NCBI GenBank assembly: GCA_963971305.1
Contig: OZ020313.1
Span: forward strand, 55,314,203-55,378,202
DNA from: Arcuatula senhousia
Lineage: Eukaryota; Mollusca; Bivalvia; Mytilida; Mytilidae
Direction: 5' to 3'
Length of the DNA: 64,000 bases
Position numbers and translations under genes: made by a program. Shown in pieces: positions 21,740 to 31,697 of this stretch. Position 1 is the first letter of the stretch, and the number at the start of each line of letters is the position of its first letter. Under the pieces are notes generated by a model that saw only the letters and a list, made by a program, of their open reading frames with translations, was not told the origin of the DNA and did not search any database.

Positions 21740-24700
21740 TGAGCCTGAATCGCTCACCTGGTATTGATGTCGGCCCTATAAGGGGTCATCTGAAAACTTC
21801 AACCCTATGAAGACTTTTGTAGAGCTAAATGAGCTGAATGTTTAAGCAAGCAACAGCTTTTCTCTATCTGCAATAGTTTTCATTCTATAAGCCAAAAACA
21901 CTATTTTTTAAATTTAAGGGTCTAAAACCCCTGTAATGGGTCATCTGTCAACTTCCACCCTATACAGACTTTTGTAGGGCTAAATGAGCTGAATGTTTAA
22001 GCAAGCAACATTTTTTTCCTTTCTGCTGTAGTTTTCATTCCATAGGCCAAAAACATGAAAAACGTTATTTAAGGGGCCGTAACCCCAGAAAGGGGTCGTA
22101 ACCCCAGAAAGGGGCTGTAACCACAGAAAGGGGTCATCATGTAAGGTCTCATTAACCCCTTCCGGGTCAATTGGTCCCTCCCTCAAATAGTCCATTAAAA
22201 ATAAAAAGTGCAGTGTTATTGTTTGTAATTGTCAAAGTTTTATTGGATTAATAATGAAATCATGTGTACAATCAAATGAAACCTAAAGATTCACTTATTT
22301 TAAATATCCTTGATTCATTTTTGACAAGTGTATGAATTTTGTTAACATGGCTGTGTGAAAAGGCTCCATGTGGAAGACCGGAAAGCATGGTAAAAAGGGT
22401 ATTTTGAGCATTTTGTAAACAATCCAACTTTGCGAAAAAAGTAATCCTTGATGGTGAAGGTTTTATACCAGCATTAGACAGCAAACTTTATTAGCTTCGC
22501 AATGATATATAACATGTCTACCATCTTACCCGTATTTGTTCAAGCAAAAATTAAGAAAATGCAGATTTTAAGCTGAAAATGAATGTGAACGTCAAAAGGG
22601 TTATTTGAGACCTAAGGACTTTTGTAGAGCCAAATGAGCTGAACATTTAAGCAAGCAACAGCTTCTCTCTATCTGCTATAGTTTTCATTCCATAGGCCGA
22701 AAACATGAAAAAACATTATCTTAGGGGCCATAACCCCTATAAGAGGTCATCTGACAACTTCGACCCTATGGAGACTTTTGCAGAGCTAAATGAGCTGAAC
22801 ATTTAAGCAAGCAACACTTTCTCTCTTTCTGCTATAGTTTTCATTCCATAGGCCGAAAATATGAAAAAACATTACCTTAGGGGCCATAACCCCTATAAGA
22901 GGTCATCTGACAACTTCGACCCTATGGAGACTTTTGCAGAGCTAAATGAGCTGAACATTTAAGCAAGCAACACTTTCTCTCTTTCTGCTATAGTTTTCAT
23001 TCCATAGGCCGAAAACATGAAAACACATTATCTTAGGGGCCATAATGTGTTTTCATGTTTTCGGCCTATGGAATGAAAACTATAGCAGAAAGAGAGAAAG
23101 TGTTGCTTGCTTAAATGTTCAGCTCATTTAGCTCTGCAAAAGTCTCCATAGGGTCGAAGTTGTCAGATGACCTCTTATAGGGGTTATGGCCCCTAAGATA
23201 ATGTTTTTTCATATTTTCGGCCTATGGAATGAAAACTATAGCAGAAAGAGAAAAGTGTTGCTTGCTTAAATGTTCAGCTCCATAACCCCTATAACAGGTC
23301 ATCTGACAACTTCGACCCTATGGAGACTTTTGCAGAGCTAAATGAGCCGAACATTTAAGCACGCAACACTTTCTCTCTTTCTGCAATAGTTTTCATTCCA
23401 TAGGCCAAAAACATGAAAAAACGTTATTTTAGGGCCTGTAACCCCTATATTGGGTAATCTGACAACTTCTACCCTAAAGAGACTTTTGTAGAGCTAAATG
23501 AGCTTAACATTTAAGCACACAACACTTTCTCTCTTTCTGCAATAGTTTTCATTCCATAGGCCAAAAACATGCAAAAACGTTATTTTAGGGCCTGTAACCC
23601 CTATATTGGGTAATCTGACAACTTCTACCCTAAAAAGACGTTTGTAGAGCTAAATGAGCTTAACATTTAAGCAAGAAACAGCTTTTCTCTATCTGCAATA
23701 GTTTTCATACTATAGGGCAAAAACATGAAACAAGACCAATCGATGTCTGGCCCTGCGTCGCATGGCAAAACGTTGAACCCTGTACGATCTAGGCCCAATA
23801 TGGACAGTAAATAGTTTTTGACACTTGCATCCTATGGTGGACTGACAAAGCATATTTGTCACATGCAACCCAATTTATAGACTGACAATGAATATTTAAG
23901 ATCCTTATATCTAACAAGAATATAAAAAAACACAAAACCAGACAAAAAAAAAAAGATTTTTTAATTTCCCCTTTTGACCCCTAGTTGCTCAACAGAAAAG
24001 GAAGGGTCAAGAAGAAATTTATCCTCCATTTTGTATCCAAAATATGACAAAAATTAACTAGCAAAAAAAAAAATCAAATCGGACCTAAAATAAAAGAGTT
24101 GGATTTTTGCTCCTTTCAGGCCCCTAATTTCTGAACAAAAAAGGGGAGACCTAAAATAATCATGCAAATCAATTACTTAATGGTAATGAACATTATTGAA
24201 AAATTAAAAATCAATCAGTCAACCAGAACTTAAGTTATTGTGGAAAACTAATAAAAGTTTCATTTTTAGCCCCTTTTTGGCCCCTAATTTCAATACGAAA
24301 AAAGAAGGGACACCCAAAATCGTCCCCATCCTTCCTTTTTTGTAAGTAACATTACTGTAAAGTTTCATAGCATTTGGTCAACCATGACAAAAGTTATTGT
24401 GGAAACAATGGAAAAAGTCGCTTTATTGGCCCCCTTAGGGCCCCTAATTTCTAAACGGAATAATAAAATGATCCAAAAAGGCGAAGTGCACATCTTTAAT
24501 ATATACGTAATCACTGTGTAAAATTTCAGAAAAATCAAGTGTTTGGTTTATGAGATTCAGATTACACAAGACAGGAACCCCTTAACGCGACGGACGGACA
24601 GACGGACGGACGGACGGACGTAGTGAACCGACTCCTAGACCTGCTTTCGCCTTCGGCGACGCAGGTAAAAAGGCTATTTTCACCTTTAAGGGGTTGTTAT

Positions 24701-26740
24701 CCCTAAAAGGGGTCGTTTGACAACTTGGACCAAATGGAGACTTTTGTAGAGCTTTTGATGCTGAAGCAGTAGGTGGCATCAGATTTCATCTATCTCTTAT
24801 ACTTTTTGATTTACAAGCCAACAACAGTAGTCTGACCCCCCCCCCCCAGGTCTATTTTTAGCAACGGCAGCCATGTCTTTTGACGCATCAAATATCCCCA
24901 CGTCAGTTCTGTGGGGGATACCCGAAAGTACCACCAGACCAAATTTGGTTTGAATCCATGCAGCCGTTTCAAAGGAGAAGTTTGAAGAAAAGTTAACGAC
25001 GACGGACGACGACGACGACGACGGACGCCAATTGATAGCAATAACTAAGCTCACCTGAACGTCCAGGTGAGCTAAAAAGTGGCATTTTTGGTACCTTTAA
25101 GCCCCTTATTTCTAAACGAAATAACATGTAAGAAATGATGCCAAAAAGGGGAGGTGCACATGTTCAATATATCTGTTATCACTGTGTAAAAATTAAGATA
25201 GAAAAAGAATTTAGTTTTTGAGATGCAGATTATACAAGACAGGCATCCCTACAGCGCAACCGACTGACAGATAGACGGACTGACTGACACCACTCCTTGG
25301 CCAACTTCTTTTTAAAGTTGACAGATGCAAAACGGATAAAGAGTTGTAAACAACGTAGTAAGCACAAGCACTTGAAAATGAAACATTTTAGCAAGCCACA
25401 GCTTTTCTCTATTTCTTTTCCAAAAAACGTTATTTTAGGGCCTGTAACCCCTATAATGGGTCATCTGACAACTTCGACCCTAAAGAGACTTTTGTAAAGC
25501 TAAAAGTGCTGAACATTTAAGCAACCAACAGCTTTTACCTATCTGCAATAGTTTTCATTCTATAGGCCAAAAACCCTATTTTTGGCCTTTAACCCCTAAA
25601 AGGGGTCATCTGACAACTTTGACGCTATGGCGACATTTGTAGAGCTTAATAAGCTGAACATTTAAGCAAGCAACAGGTTTTCTCTATCTGCAATAGTATT
25701 CATTCTATAGGCCAAAAACACTATTTTTGACCTTTAAGGGGCTATAACCCCTAAAAGGGATCATCTGACAACTTCTAACCTTTGGAGACTTTTGTAGAGC
25801 TAATTGAGCTGAACATTTAAGCAAGCAACAGATTTTTTTTTATCTGAAACAGTTTTCATTCTATAAGCCAAAAACATTAAAAACGCTATTTTTGACCTTA
25901 AAAGGGCCTTGCCCATATTAGAGGTCATCTGACAACTTCAACCCAATGGAGACTTTTGTAGAGCTTTTGATTCTGAAGATCCTAAGAACCTTCGGAATTT
26001 TTCTTTCTGTTATGGTTGCTGAGTTATAAGCCATTTTAAGTGATTTTACCCTATGTTCTATTTCAAGTAACAGCGGTCATGTTTTTATCGAATCATTTTA
26101 AAATGAGGATCGTTTGTTGCCAACATTTTATATATCGTTCCTGCAAAGTTTCAGTTAAATTGGTACAGTGGTTTCAGAGAAGAAGATTTTTGAAATTGTT
26201 AACGGACAACGACAGACGGACGACGGACGACAAACGACGGACGTATAGTGATGGCATAAGCTCACATGGCCTTTAGCCAGGTGAGCTTAAATCAGTTAAA
26301 ATTGATGGAAAAATCAGTTTAAGGGGCATAACTCTTAAACGGTTGATCTGACAATTTTGACCCTGAAATCGTTTTTGTACATCACAATAAGCTGAACAAA
26401 TTTGCAATGCTCACTTTTCCTCTAGCCATTACAGTTTACAAGATAAAGTTAGAAAACTGAGAAAATGGTCAATTTTGACCATTAAGGGGAAATAACTCCT
26501 ATGAGGAGTCATCCCACAACTTTGACTCAATTTGATGATGAAGAAGGAGGGTTGCTTCGGATTTTTGGTTGGTCGACGTTCACAAATTTCACAAACTTGG
26601 TAGAGGACATCCTAAAGATCAAGTGTACAAAGTTTCAAAGCGATCCCATAAGATGTTTGAAGAAAAGTTAAGGGACGGACGACGGACGCTTAACGATGAC
26701 AATAGCTCACATGACCCTTCAGTTCAGGTGAGCTAACAAC
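21740..26740 (+). repeat. Cluster of ~156-bp core repeats with GAC/GACG microsatellites and terminal hairpins
   Basis: The core unit recurs many times: gaccctatggagacttttg, gagctaaatgagctgaac, tttaagcaagcaaca, atagttttcattccatagg. Adjacent units at 22762 and 22918 are 156 bp apart. Four times the cores end in a GGAC/GAC microsatellite followed by a short hairpin: 24580-24667, 24995-25077, 26205-26288 and 26665-26736, the last three ending in caggtgagct. This looks like several nested or tandem copies of one non-autonomous family. Diverged pieces recur at 41287-43556 and 57430-57600. Confidence 0.8.
22791..23280. repeat. Near-perfect ~240-bp palindrome (fold-back)
   Basis: Arms 22791-23030 and 23043-23280 are reverse complements with only a couple of differences, separated by 12 bp (tcttaggggcca). 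Each arm spans about one and a half core units of the surrounding cluster, so part of the array has been copied in inverse orientation. Confidence 0.85.
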
Positions 26741-26802
26741 AGTAAAAATAACTTATGACAATTCATTTTTTATTTAGTATAAATACATATACTAAGTAAT
26801 AA

Positions 26803-26808
26803 TTTATT
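26803..26808 (-). terminator. Polyadenylation signal, serpin gene
   Basis: AATAAA on the minus strand, about 85 bases past the serpin stop codon; another AATAAA lies at 26769-26774. Confidence 0.5.
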
Positions 26809-26893
26809 ATGCATTGTAGAAATTCAAAGTTTATGAAACTGGTTTGAAAAAGCAACAATACTCCACCAAATTTCCTTATCCAGAGTTAAACAG

Positions 26894-28045
26894 TTAATTT
26901 GGTTTCGCATATCGTCCCATGAACAGAATTGTTCCTGAAGAATTTTCGCGAATGAAAAACAAGAAAGGATGATCGGCCCTAAATTCAAACGGGGGTCTCG
27001 GCATCATCATTCGTGTCACCATGATAGCAGTGGCAGCAGCAGCTTCTGTACCTTCCTCATTTACCTCCACAAAGGCTTTGTGTACTACGTCACTGACGCA
27101 GACGTTGTCGCCGCCATCTTGGAACATTCCGCTAAAATCTGCACTAGTGTTGAAAATCTTCGTAATGCCAACCTTCGGAAGTGTTTGTGTCAAGTTGTAT
27201 GACGTTTCCAGTTTAAATTTGGGAATGTTGATGTTTGTTTCCTGGTTCCAAATGTTACTGATTGCTGCCTGAAGACTTGAAGCCGATAACTGTGTCTCAA
27301 GCGCTGCTAGGCCGCTTTTCTGGTTCGGTAAGAGAATGACCATGGATAATGCCTCTCCCTTGTACGGCAGTTGCAGGCATTTGCAGTCCAAATCGTCAAC
27401 TTCGCCACTGTTTACCTTCTTTTTGATGAACATCATCTCCACGTCGGTGGAATCATTTTCGTTGATGAAAAACGGTTGCTTAGACGTATGTTTCTCATCA
27501 AACTTGAACTCCCAGTCGCCCTTGAAGTAAATTGCATTTGTCAATACCATTAGCGTGTCTTTATTCAACAAACCGTCAGGAATCAAATCTTTAATTTTAT
27601 CTCTTGTTTGTTTTTCTACCCAGGAGTTTATTTTGACTCTGGATTCGGCAGCTTTGTTGGCGAAATCCATGAGCTCGACTTCACTTTCATAGTACTTCAG
27701 AGCATTATCCCCAAAGTCTTTACGCAGTATCACTCCTTCTTGGGAGAAGATCCTGTTAGCTACAGCTACCAGTATCCCCTGGCCAGACTTAGAGGTAAGT
27801 TTATTATGTAACAGTTTGTATCCATCATGAGCATAGACACCACTTACGCCCTCTAGTTTCAGAGCTTTCTCTAGCTCAGATTTCGTCTCACCGTCTGTTC
27901 CCAACATAAGAAGCATCAGGGCGGCAGATACACTGTAGGGAGAAAAAAATGCATTCTCGTTCTTGTCTAACGCTTTGTACAAAGGAATTGAGAATTCCAA
28001 CACTGATTTTTCAAATTCAGTCTCTATATCTTTTTGTGCTGCCAT
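26894..28045 (-). CDS. Serpin, intracellular clade B-like, inhibitory type
   Basis: A 383-residue serine/cysteine protease inhibitor in one uninterrupted frame. It has no N-terminal signal peptide and the usual ~380-residue length, so it resembles intracellular ov-serpins. Visible features: the helix A/B region with FFSPYSVSAALMLLMLGTDG, the shutter/breach strand VLTNAIYFKGDWEFKFD, the hinge EEGTEAAAATA at about residues 330-340 (consensus for inhibitory serpins), a reactive loop TRMMMPRPP, and the signature FRADHPFLFFI. By standard hinge counting P1 is Met or the preceding Arg, so an elastase- or trypsin-like target is a guess. The start is the ATG in aaaatggc at 28045; the frame stays open seven codons further but without an ATG. 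A possible 5'-UTR acceptor (ctatattcag) lies near 28090. The upstream block is the duplicated tRNA-Leu region. Confidence 0.93.
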   Translation of the reverse strand: MAAQKDIETEFEKSVLEFSIPLYKALDKNENAFFSPYSVSAALMLLMLGTDGETKSELEKALKLEGVSGVYAHDGYKLLHNKLTSKSGQGILVAVANRIFSQEGVILRKDFGDNALKYYESEVELMDFANKAAESRVKINSWVEKQTRDKIKDLIPDGLLNKDTLMVLTNAIYFKGDWEFKFDEKHTSKQPFFINENDSTDVEMMFIKKKVNSGEVDDLDCKCLQLPYKGEALSMVILLPNQKSGLAALETQLSASSLQAAISNIWNQETNINIPKFKLETSYNLTQTLPKVGITKIFNTSADFSGMFQDGGDNVCVSDVVHKAFVEVNEEGTEAAAATAIMVTRMMMPRPPFEFRADHPFLFFIRENSSGTILFMGRYAKPN

Positions 28046-28316
28046 TTTGTAAGTGTATACCGACAAATTGAATGTTTAATTCACTGAATATAGAACACAA
28101 GTGATATAGAAAGCCTTCCAACAAGTTTAATATTAAACCAGTTCTATCCAGGGTTACAACACTTATAATCCAAACAGTCAGCAATATTCAAAGTTCTGAA
28201 TAACTTTCACACGACAATAAAATAATGAAAATGGGTGTATTAAAATCTTCAAGTAATTTACAACGGACAAGGGTTAACCTCTGACGCGGAAAATATTCTC
28301 TCAGGATATAGACAAA

Positions 28317-29180
28317 TTGTGTAGTACATGTTAGTAATGATCTGATAAGACCGACTTGTAAACATTGTACTATTTATAAACTTGTCAGGTGATCGATTTA
28401 GTTACCTGACGCATAGTTGTACATTAAAGCCACTTATGCTTAATTATGTATGAATTAATTAAATATATTATATATATTAGACTGACTTATCATTGAAAAA
28501 GAAAGAAAAGGGTGAATTGAACTTCCTATAATTAAAAAATAATCATTATTTTCTGTTCATCGGCTGACTGGAGACCATACCTAGTACAAAAAGACCTAGT
28601 ACATTCAATATAGACAGCATATGGTATATAATTTCAGTTTATTATATTCTCCATTCCTCTTTTTACATATTGTAATTTAATTTAATAATGAATGTAAAAG
28701 ATGATATTGTGTAAAAAAAAATCAATGTTGATCAATGTTTTTGCCAACCATGAAAATGTATCGCTCCTTTATCAGGTTATGATACTGCAGTGAAGTATTT
28801 CCATGTGAATAGAAATAAAATAAACATAGATACTGGGCTGAATTAGCGTAGTATAAGAATTTGGTAAGATCAAATAAGAATATATGGATGTGAACAAAAA
28901 ACATATTTGTCAGAAGTGGGATTCGAACCCACGCCTGGAGAACCAGACTGCGACCTGAACGCAGCGCCTTAGACCACTCGGCCATCCTGACAAGTTACTT
29001 ACAACGAAATATTTTAAATATTTATAGATTAGTTCAATTATTCTAAATCTATGATATCTTTTTACAAATATTTGGGAAGTTAATTTTTAATTAATTTTAA
29101 TCTTTTCTGTAAAAAACTTTACGATAGTAGCGCAAGTCGTTGAAGAGAGATAACTCAATTTTAAGCCAAAACTTGTTTCT
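28317..29180. repeat. Segmental duplication, copy 2 (tRNA-Leu block)
   Basis: Direct-orientation match to 1-815, beginning about 250 bp upstream of the serpin start codon and ending at the same cttgtttcttaat boundary. A LINE relic begins right after it. Confidence 0.9.
28909..28991 (-). tRNA. tRNA-Leu (anticodon CAG)
   Basis: An 83-nt type II tRNA. The acceptor stem GTCAGGA/TTCTGAC has one G-T pair and is otherwise complementary. The anticodon stem is CTGCG/CGCAG with loop TTCAGGT, the variable arm stem CTGG/CCAG is intact, and the T arm is GTGGG/CCCAC with TTCGAAT. A T6 run follows the 3' end and can terminate polymerase III. All paired positions damaged in the copy at 588-670 are intact here, so this is the likelier functional copy. 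No intron. Confidence 0.93.
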
Positions 29181-29432
29181 TAATATATCATATATAATTA
29201 TACAAAAATACCCGAGTTGAACAAATCTACACAACAAGTAACAATAAACTAAGTATGCAAAATTTTTTCTTTAAGAATACTATATTGAAATGTGGAGAAG
29301 CACAACTATAAATAATTCAGATGGAAAGCTCCGTACTTATTTTACTTTTAAAACAAACTTTTGTTATGAAAAATATTTAGATTCAATATCGTACTCTGAG
29401 CAAAGGAGTGTGTTATGCAGATTCAGAATCTC

Positions 29433-29864
29433 TGGCCATCCCGGGGGGGGGGGGGGGGGGGGGGTTACTCCCTATATACCAATATACGGGATGTGCATTT
29501 TTATGGGTCCATTTTTCACAATTTTTTACATAGATTTGGTACTCATTTTTGTTGATGTCTTACATAGACATGAGAGTCAAAACAGAAAAGGTGCCATAGA
29601 CTTGGGTTTTTGTGTTTTTGAGGATATTTAACGAAGTTGTGATGTCATGTTAAGTAGGAAAGAGACTTGTAATTTATTTAATAAGGCTCTAATAAATGAA
29701 AAAAAAACTTTTATTTCGTTACATAGATATGGGTATTTTTTGCTAATCACATAGATTTGGGTATGTTTTTGACGATTTTCTGACATAGATTCGGGTACCA
29801 ATTTTAATCTACAAAATGCACACCCCCGTCATAAAACACCAGAGTAACCCCCCGGGCTGCCCAT
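29433..29864. mobile_element. TIR element inside the LINE frame, with poly-G end
   Basis: Ends are cccggggg...gttactcc on the left and ggagtaa-like gagtaaccccccgggct on the right, so they are inverted. The left end contains a run of about 20 G. It splits the LINE coding sequence between the codons for GH and RL; ggccat and gcccat on the two sides look like a slightly mutated target duplication. Internal acatagat(t)tgggta motifs recur. Confidence 0.65.
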
Positions 29865-30212
29865 AGACTTCAAATAGAGAGAGGTAGATATCAGGGTATT
29901 CCTCCAGACCAAAGAATTTGTGCACAGTGCAGTTCGGGAGAAGTTGAAAACGAAATTCATTTTATATTCACATGTCCGAAATTTACAAAAGAAAGAGAAA
30001 ATCTCGAAAAAAATAGTATCTGAACAATGCTACCAATACAATAAATTAGATAACACTCATAAATTTATCTGGCTATTTGTATGTGAAAATCCCATTGTTC
30101 TGAAAACACTATTTGAATTTATATCTAAGCATGAATAAGTTTGATATATACATGTAAATTATGTATGTATATATATTCCTTCACATTTCTTCATTCACTT
30201 TTAGTTGTTTGT

Positions 30213-30578
30213 CTACATTGGGCACGAGGAGGAATGCAGTATCAAGTAATCTTGTACGCATTACCTTGAGCACTGTCCCTTGGTGCCCCTTGTAGTCTCA
30301 CAACATCCAATAGTCATTATTTAAAATCTAAAAAAAAAATGTTTTCTCTTTTTGTTGGTCTACATTGGGCACGAGGTGGAATGCAGTTTCAAGTAATCTT
30401 GTACGCATTACCTTGAGCACCGTCCCTTGGTGCCCTTTGTAGTCCTACAATATACAAAAGAAAGAGAAAACTCATATCTTTGCAGAGGTCTTGTCTGTCT
30501 ACATTGGGCACGAGGAGGTATGCAGCGCAATTTAAATTGCACGCATATCCTGAAGCACCGTCCCTTGGTGCCCACTGT
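30213..30578 (+). repeat. Three copies of a ~90-nt hairpin repeat
   Basis: Copies at about 30213-30300, 30358-30447 and 30498-30578. Each starts ctacattgggcacgagg and ends ccttggtgccc plus ttgtag-like sequence, so the two ends pair with each other. The period is about 140 bp. They lie in the LINE's 3' region. Confidence 0.65.
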
Positions 30579-30897
30579 GGCCAGAAAAAGACTTTCTGCA
30601 CTGATCTATTAAGTGTTGAACTTACTCATTTAAATCATGCAAATATACATCCTCAACCGCAACAAGGTTAATGATTGAAACACTCCTGCTGATCTGCACT
30701 AGCTGCCATTTCAGTCATTTCTTTTTATGTTCTTCACAATGTCTGTGTTGAGTCTTATTTTTTTTTATTTTATTTATATAGACAATGGCTATTAATGTAA
30801 ACTTGCCACTATATTTGTAACAATGTAGATCTGTCACTTGTTATCATAATCATACTTGTTTATTTTAAATGCCTCCTGTGGGACCAAATTGGCTTAA

Positions 30898-31568
30898 AGG
30901 CATATTGTCTACGGCAAACTCATTTTTTTTACCCCTCAATTTTTTGGTGTCAATTAGACCAAAATGCAATAAAATGAATATTGAAAAACAAATTTGCTAC
31001 AAATTTTGCCTCGAAAGTAGTTTACTTTGATCAAAATAGCTCGACAATATTGATTGATATTTTATTTACCTGCACTACGTCACATTGACACATATTTAGA
31101 CTGAGTAGTTTTAACACGGACACTAAGCGGAATCTCGAGTTTTGTCCCCGAATACATTGATATGTTGAAAAAATACCGATATTTTTCGTGTTCACCTTTT
31201 AAATAACATTCAAAAATTAATACAGGCAATAATTGTCAGTTTTATTCATTAAGTAGCTCTAATATTCGGTTGCCGTTTAAATTTTCTTCCGAGCTAAAAC
31301 TTCGAGAAACAGATTATGCACCACGTGCAAGAACTATTGAAGTTTTCAATCAAAGAAAGTATAGTGCGCATGCTTGCAGCTCATCTACATCTCATGAATA
31401 TGAATTTTTGTAAAGCTTTACAAATATTATTTATTTTTCAATTTTTTAAGTAATAAAGAACCCTAGTGGTATTTTGAAAGTTTGTATCTTTCTAAATAAA
31501 CAAAACGAATAGTCTGACGACAATTTTTTGGTTTTACAAAAAAATATTTTTTCGTAGACAATATGCCT
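30898..31568. mobile_element. 671-bp TTAA-flanked TIR element, copy 2
   Basis: Same length as 6348-7018 and apparently identical, flanked by TTAA at 30894-30897 and 31569-31572. It splits the 3' tail of the LINE (gggaccaaattggc | gaagaattgaattg), so it arrived after that LINE. Confidence 0.9.
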
Positions 31569-31605
31569 TTAATGAAGAATTGAATTGAATTGAATTGTAT
31601 ATCCT

Positions 31606-31697
31606 TAAATGTCCAATCAACATAATCATTGTAAAATTTGTCTTGTTTGTTTGTGGGCCCTCTAATTGGGTTAAATAAAGAATTTAAAATTTGAATT
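31606..31697 (+). mobile_element. LINE 3' tail
   Basis: aatgtccaatcaacataatc ... gggccctctaattgggttaa ... ataaagaatttaaaatttg matches the 3' end of the LINE at 59423-60562 in inverse orientation. The first part of it also occurs at 828-863, right after the first duplication block. Confidence 0.7.

Larger units (their letters stand above)
29183..31600 (+). mobile_element. LINE 3' relic with nested insertions
   Basis: A LINE C-terminal coding part reads up to LCRFRISGH at about 29430, is interrupted by a TIR element, and resumes at about 29866 as RLQIERGRYQGIPPDQRICA with the CCHC pattern C-x2-C-x9-H-x4-C, then stops near 30020. The 3' untranslated region carries three hairpin repeats (30213-30578) and ends with gggaccaaattgg...gaattgaattgaattg, split by the 671-bp TTAA element. 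The same zinc-knuckle pattern occurs in the LINE at 59423-60562. Frameshifts and stops make it inactive. Confidence 0.75.

Noticed and set aside
24797..25054. Overlapping open frames rich in Arg/Ser
   Set aside because: Created by the GAC microsatellite at the end of a repeat unit.
28046..28066. Upstream extension of the serpin by seven codons
   Set aside because: It would start at TTG; the first ATG at 28045 has a good context and suits the family length.
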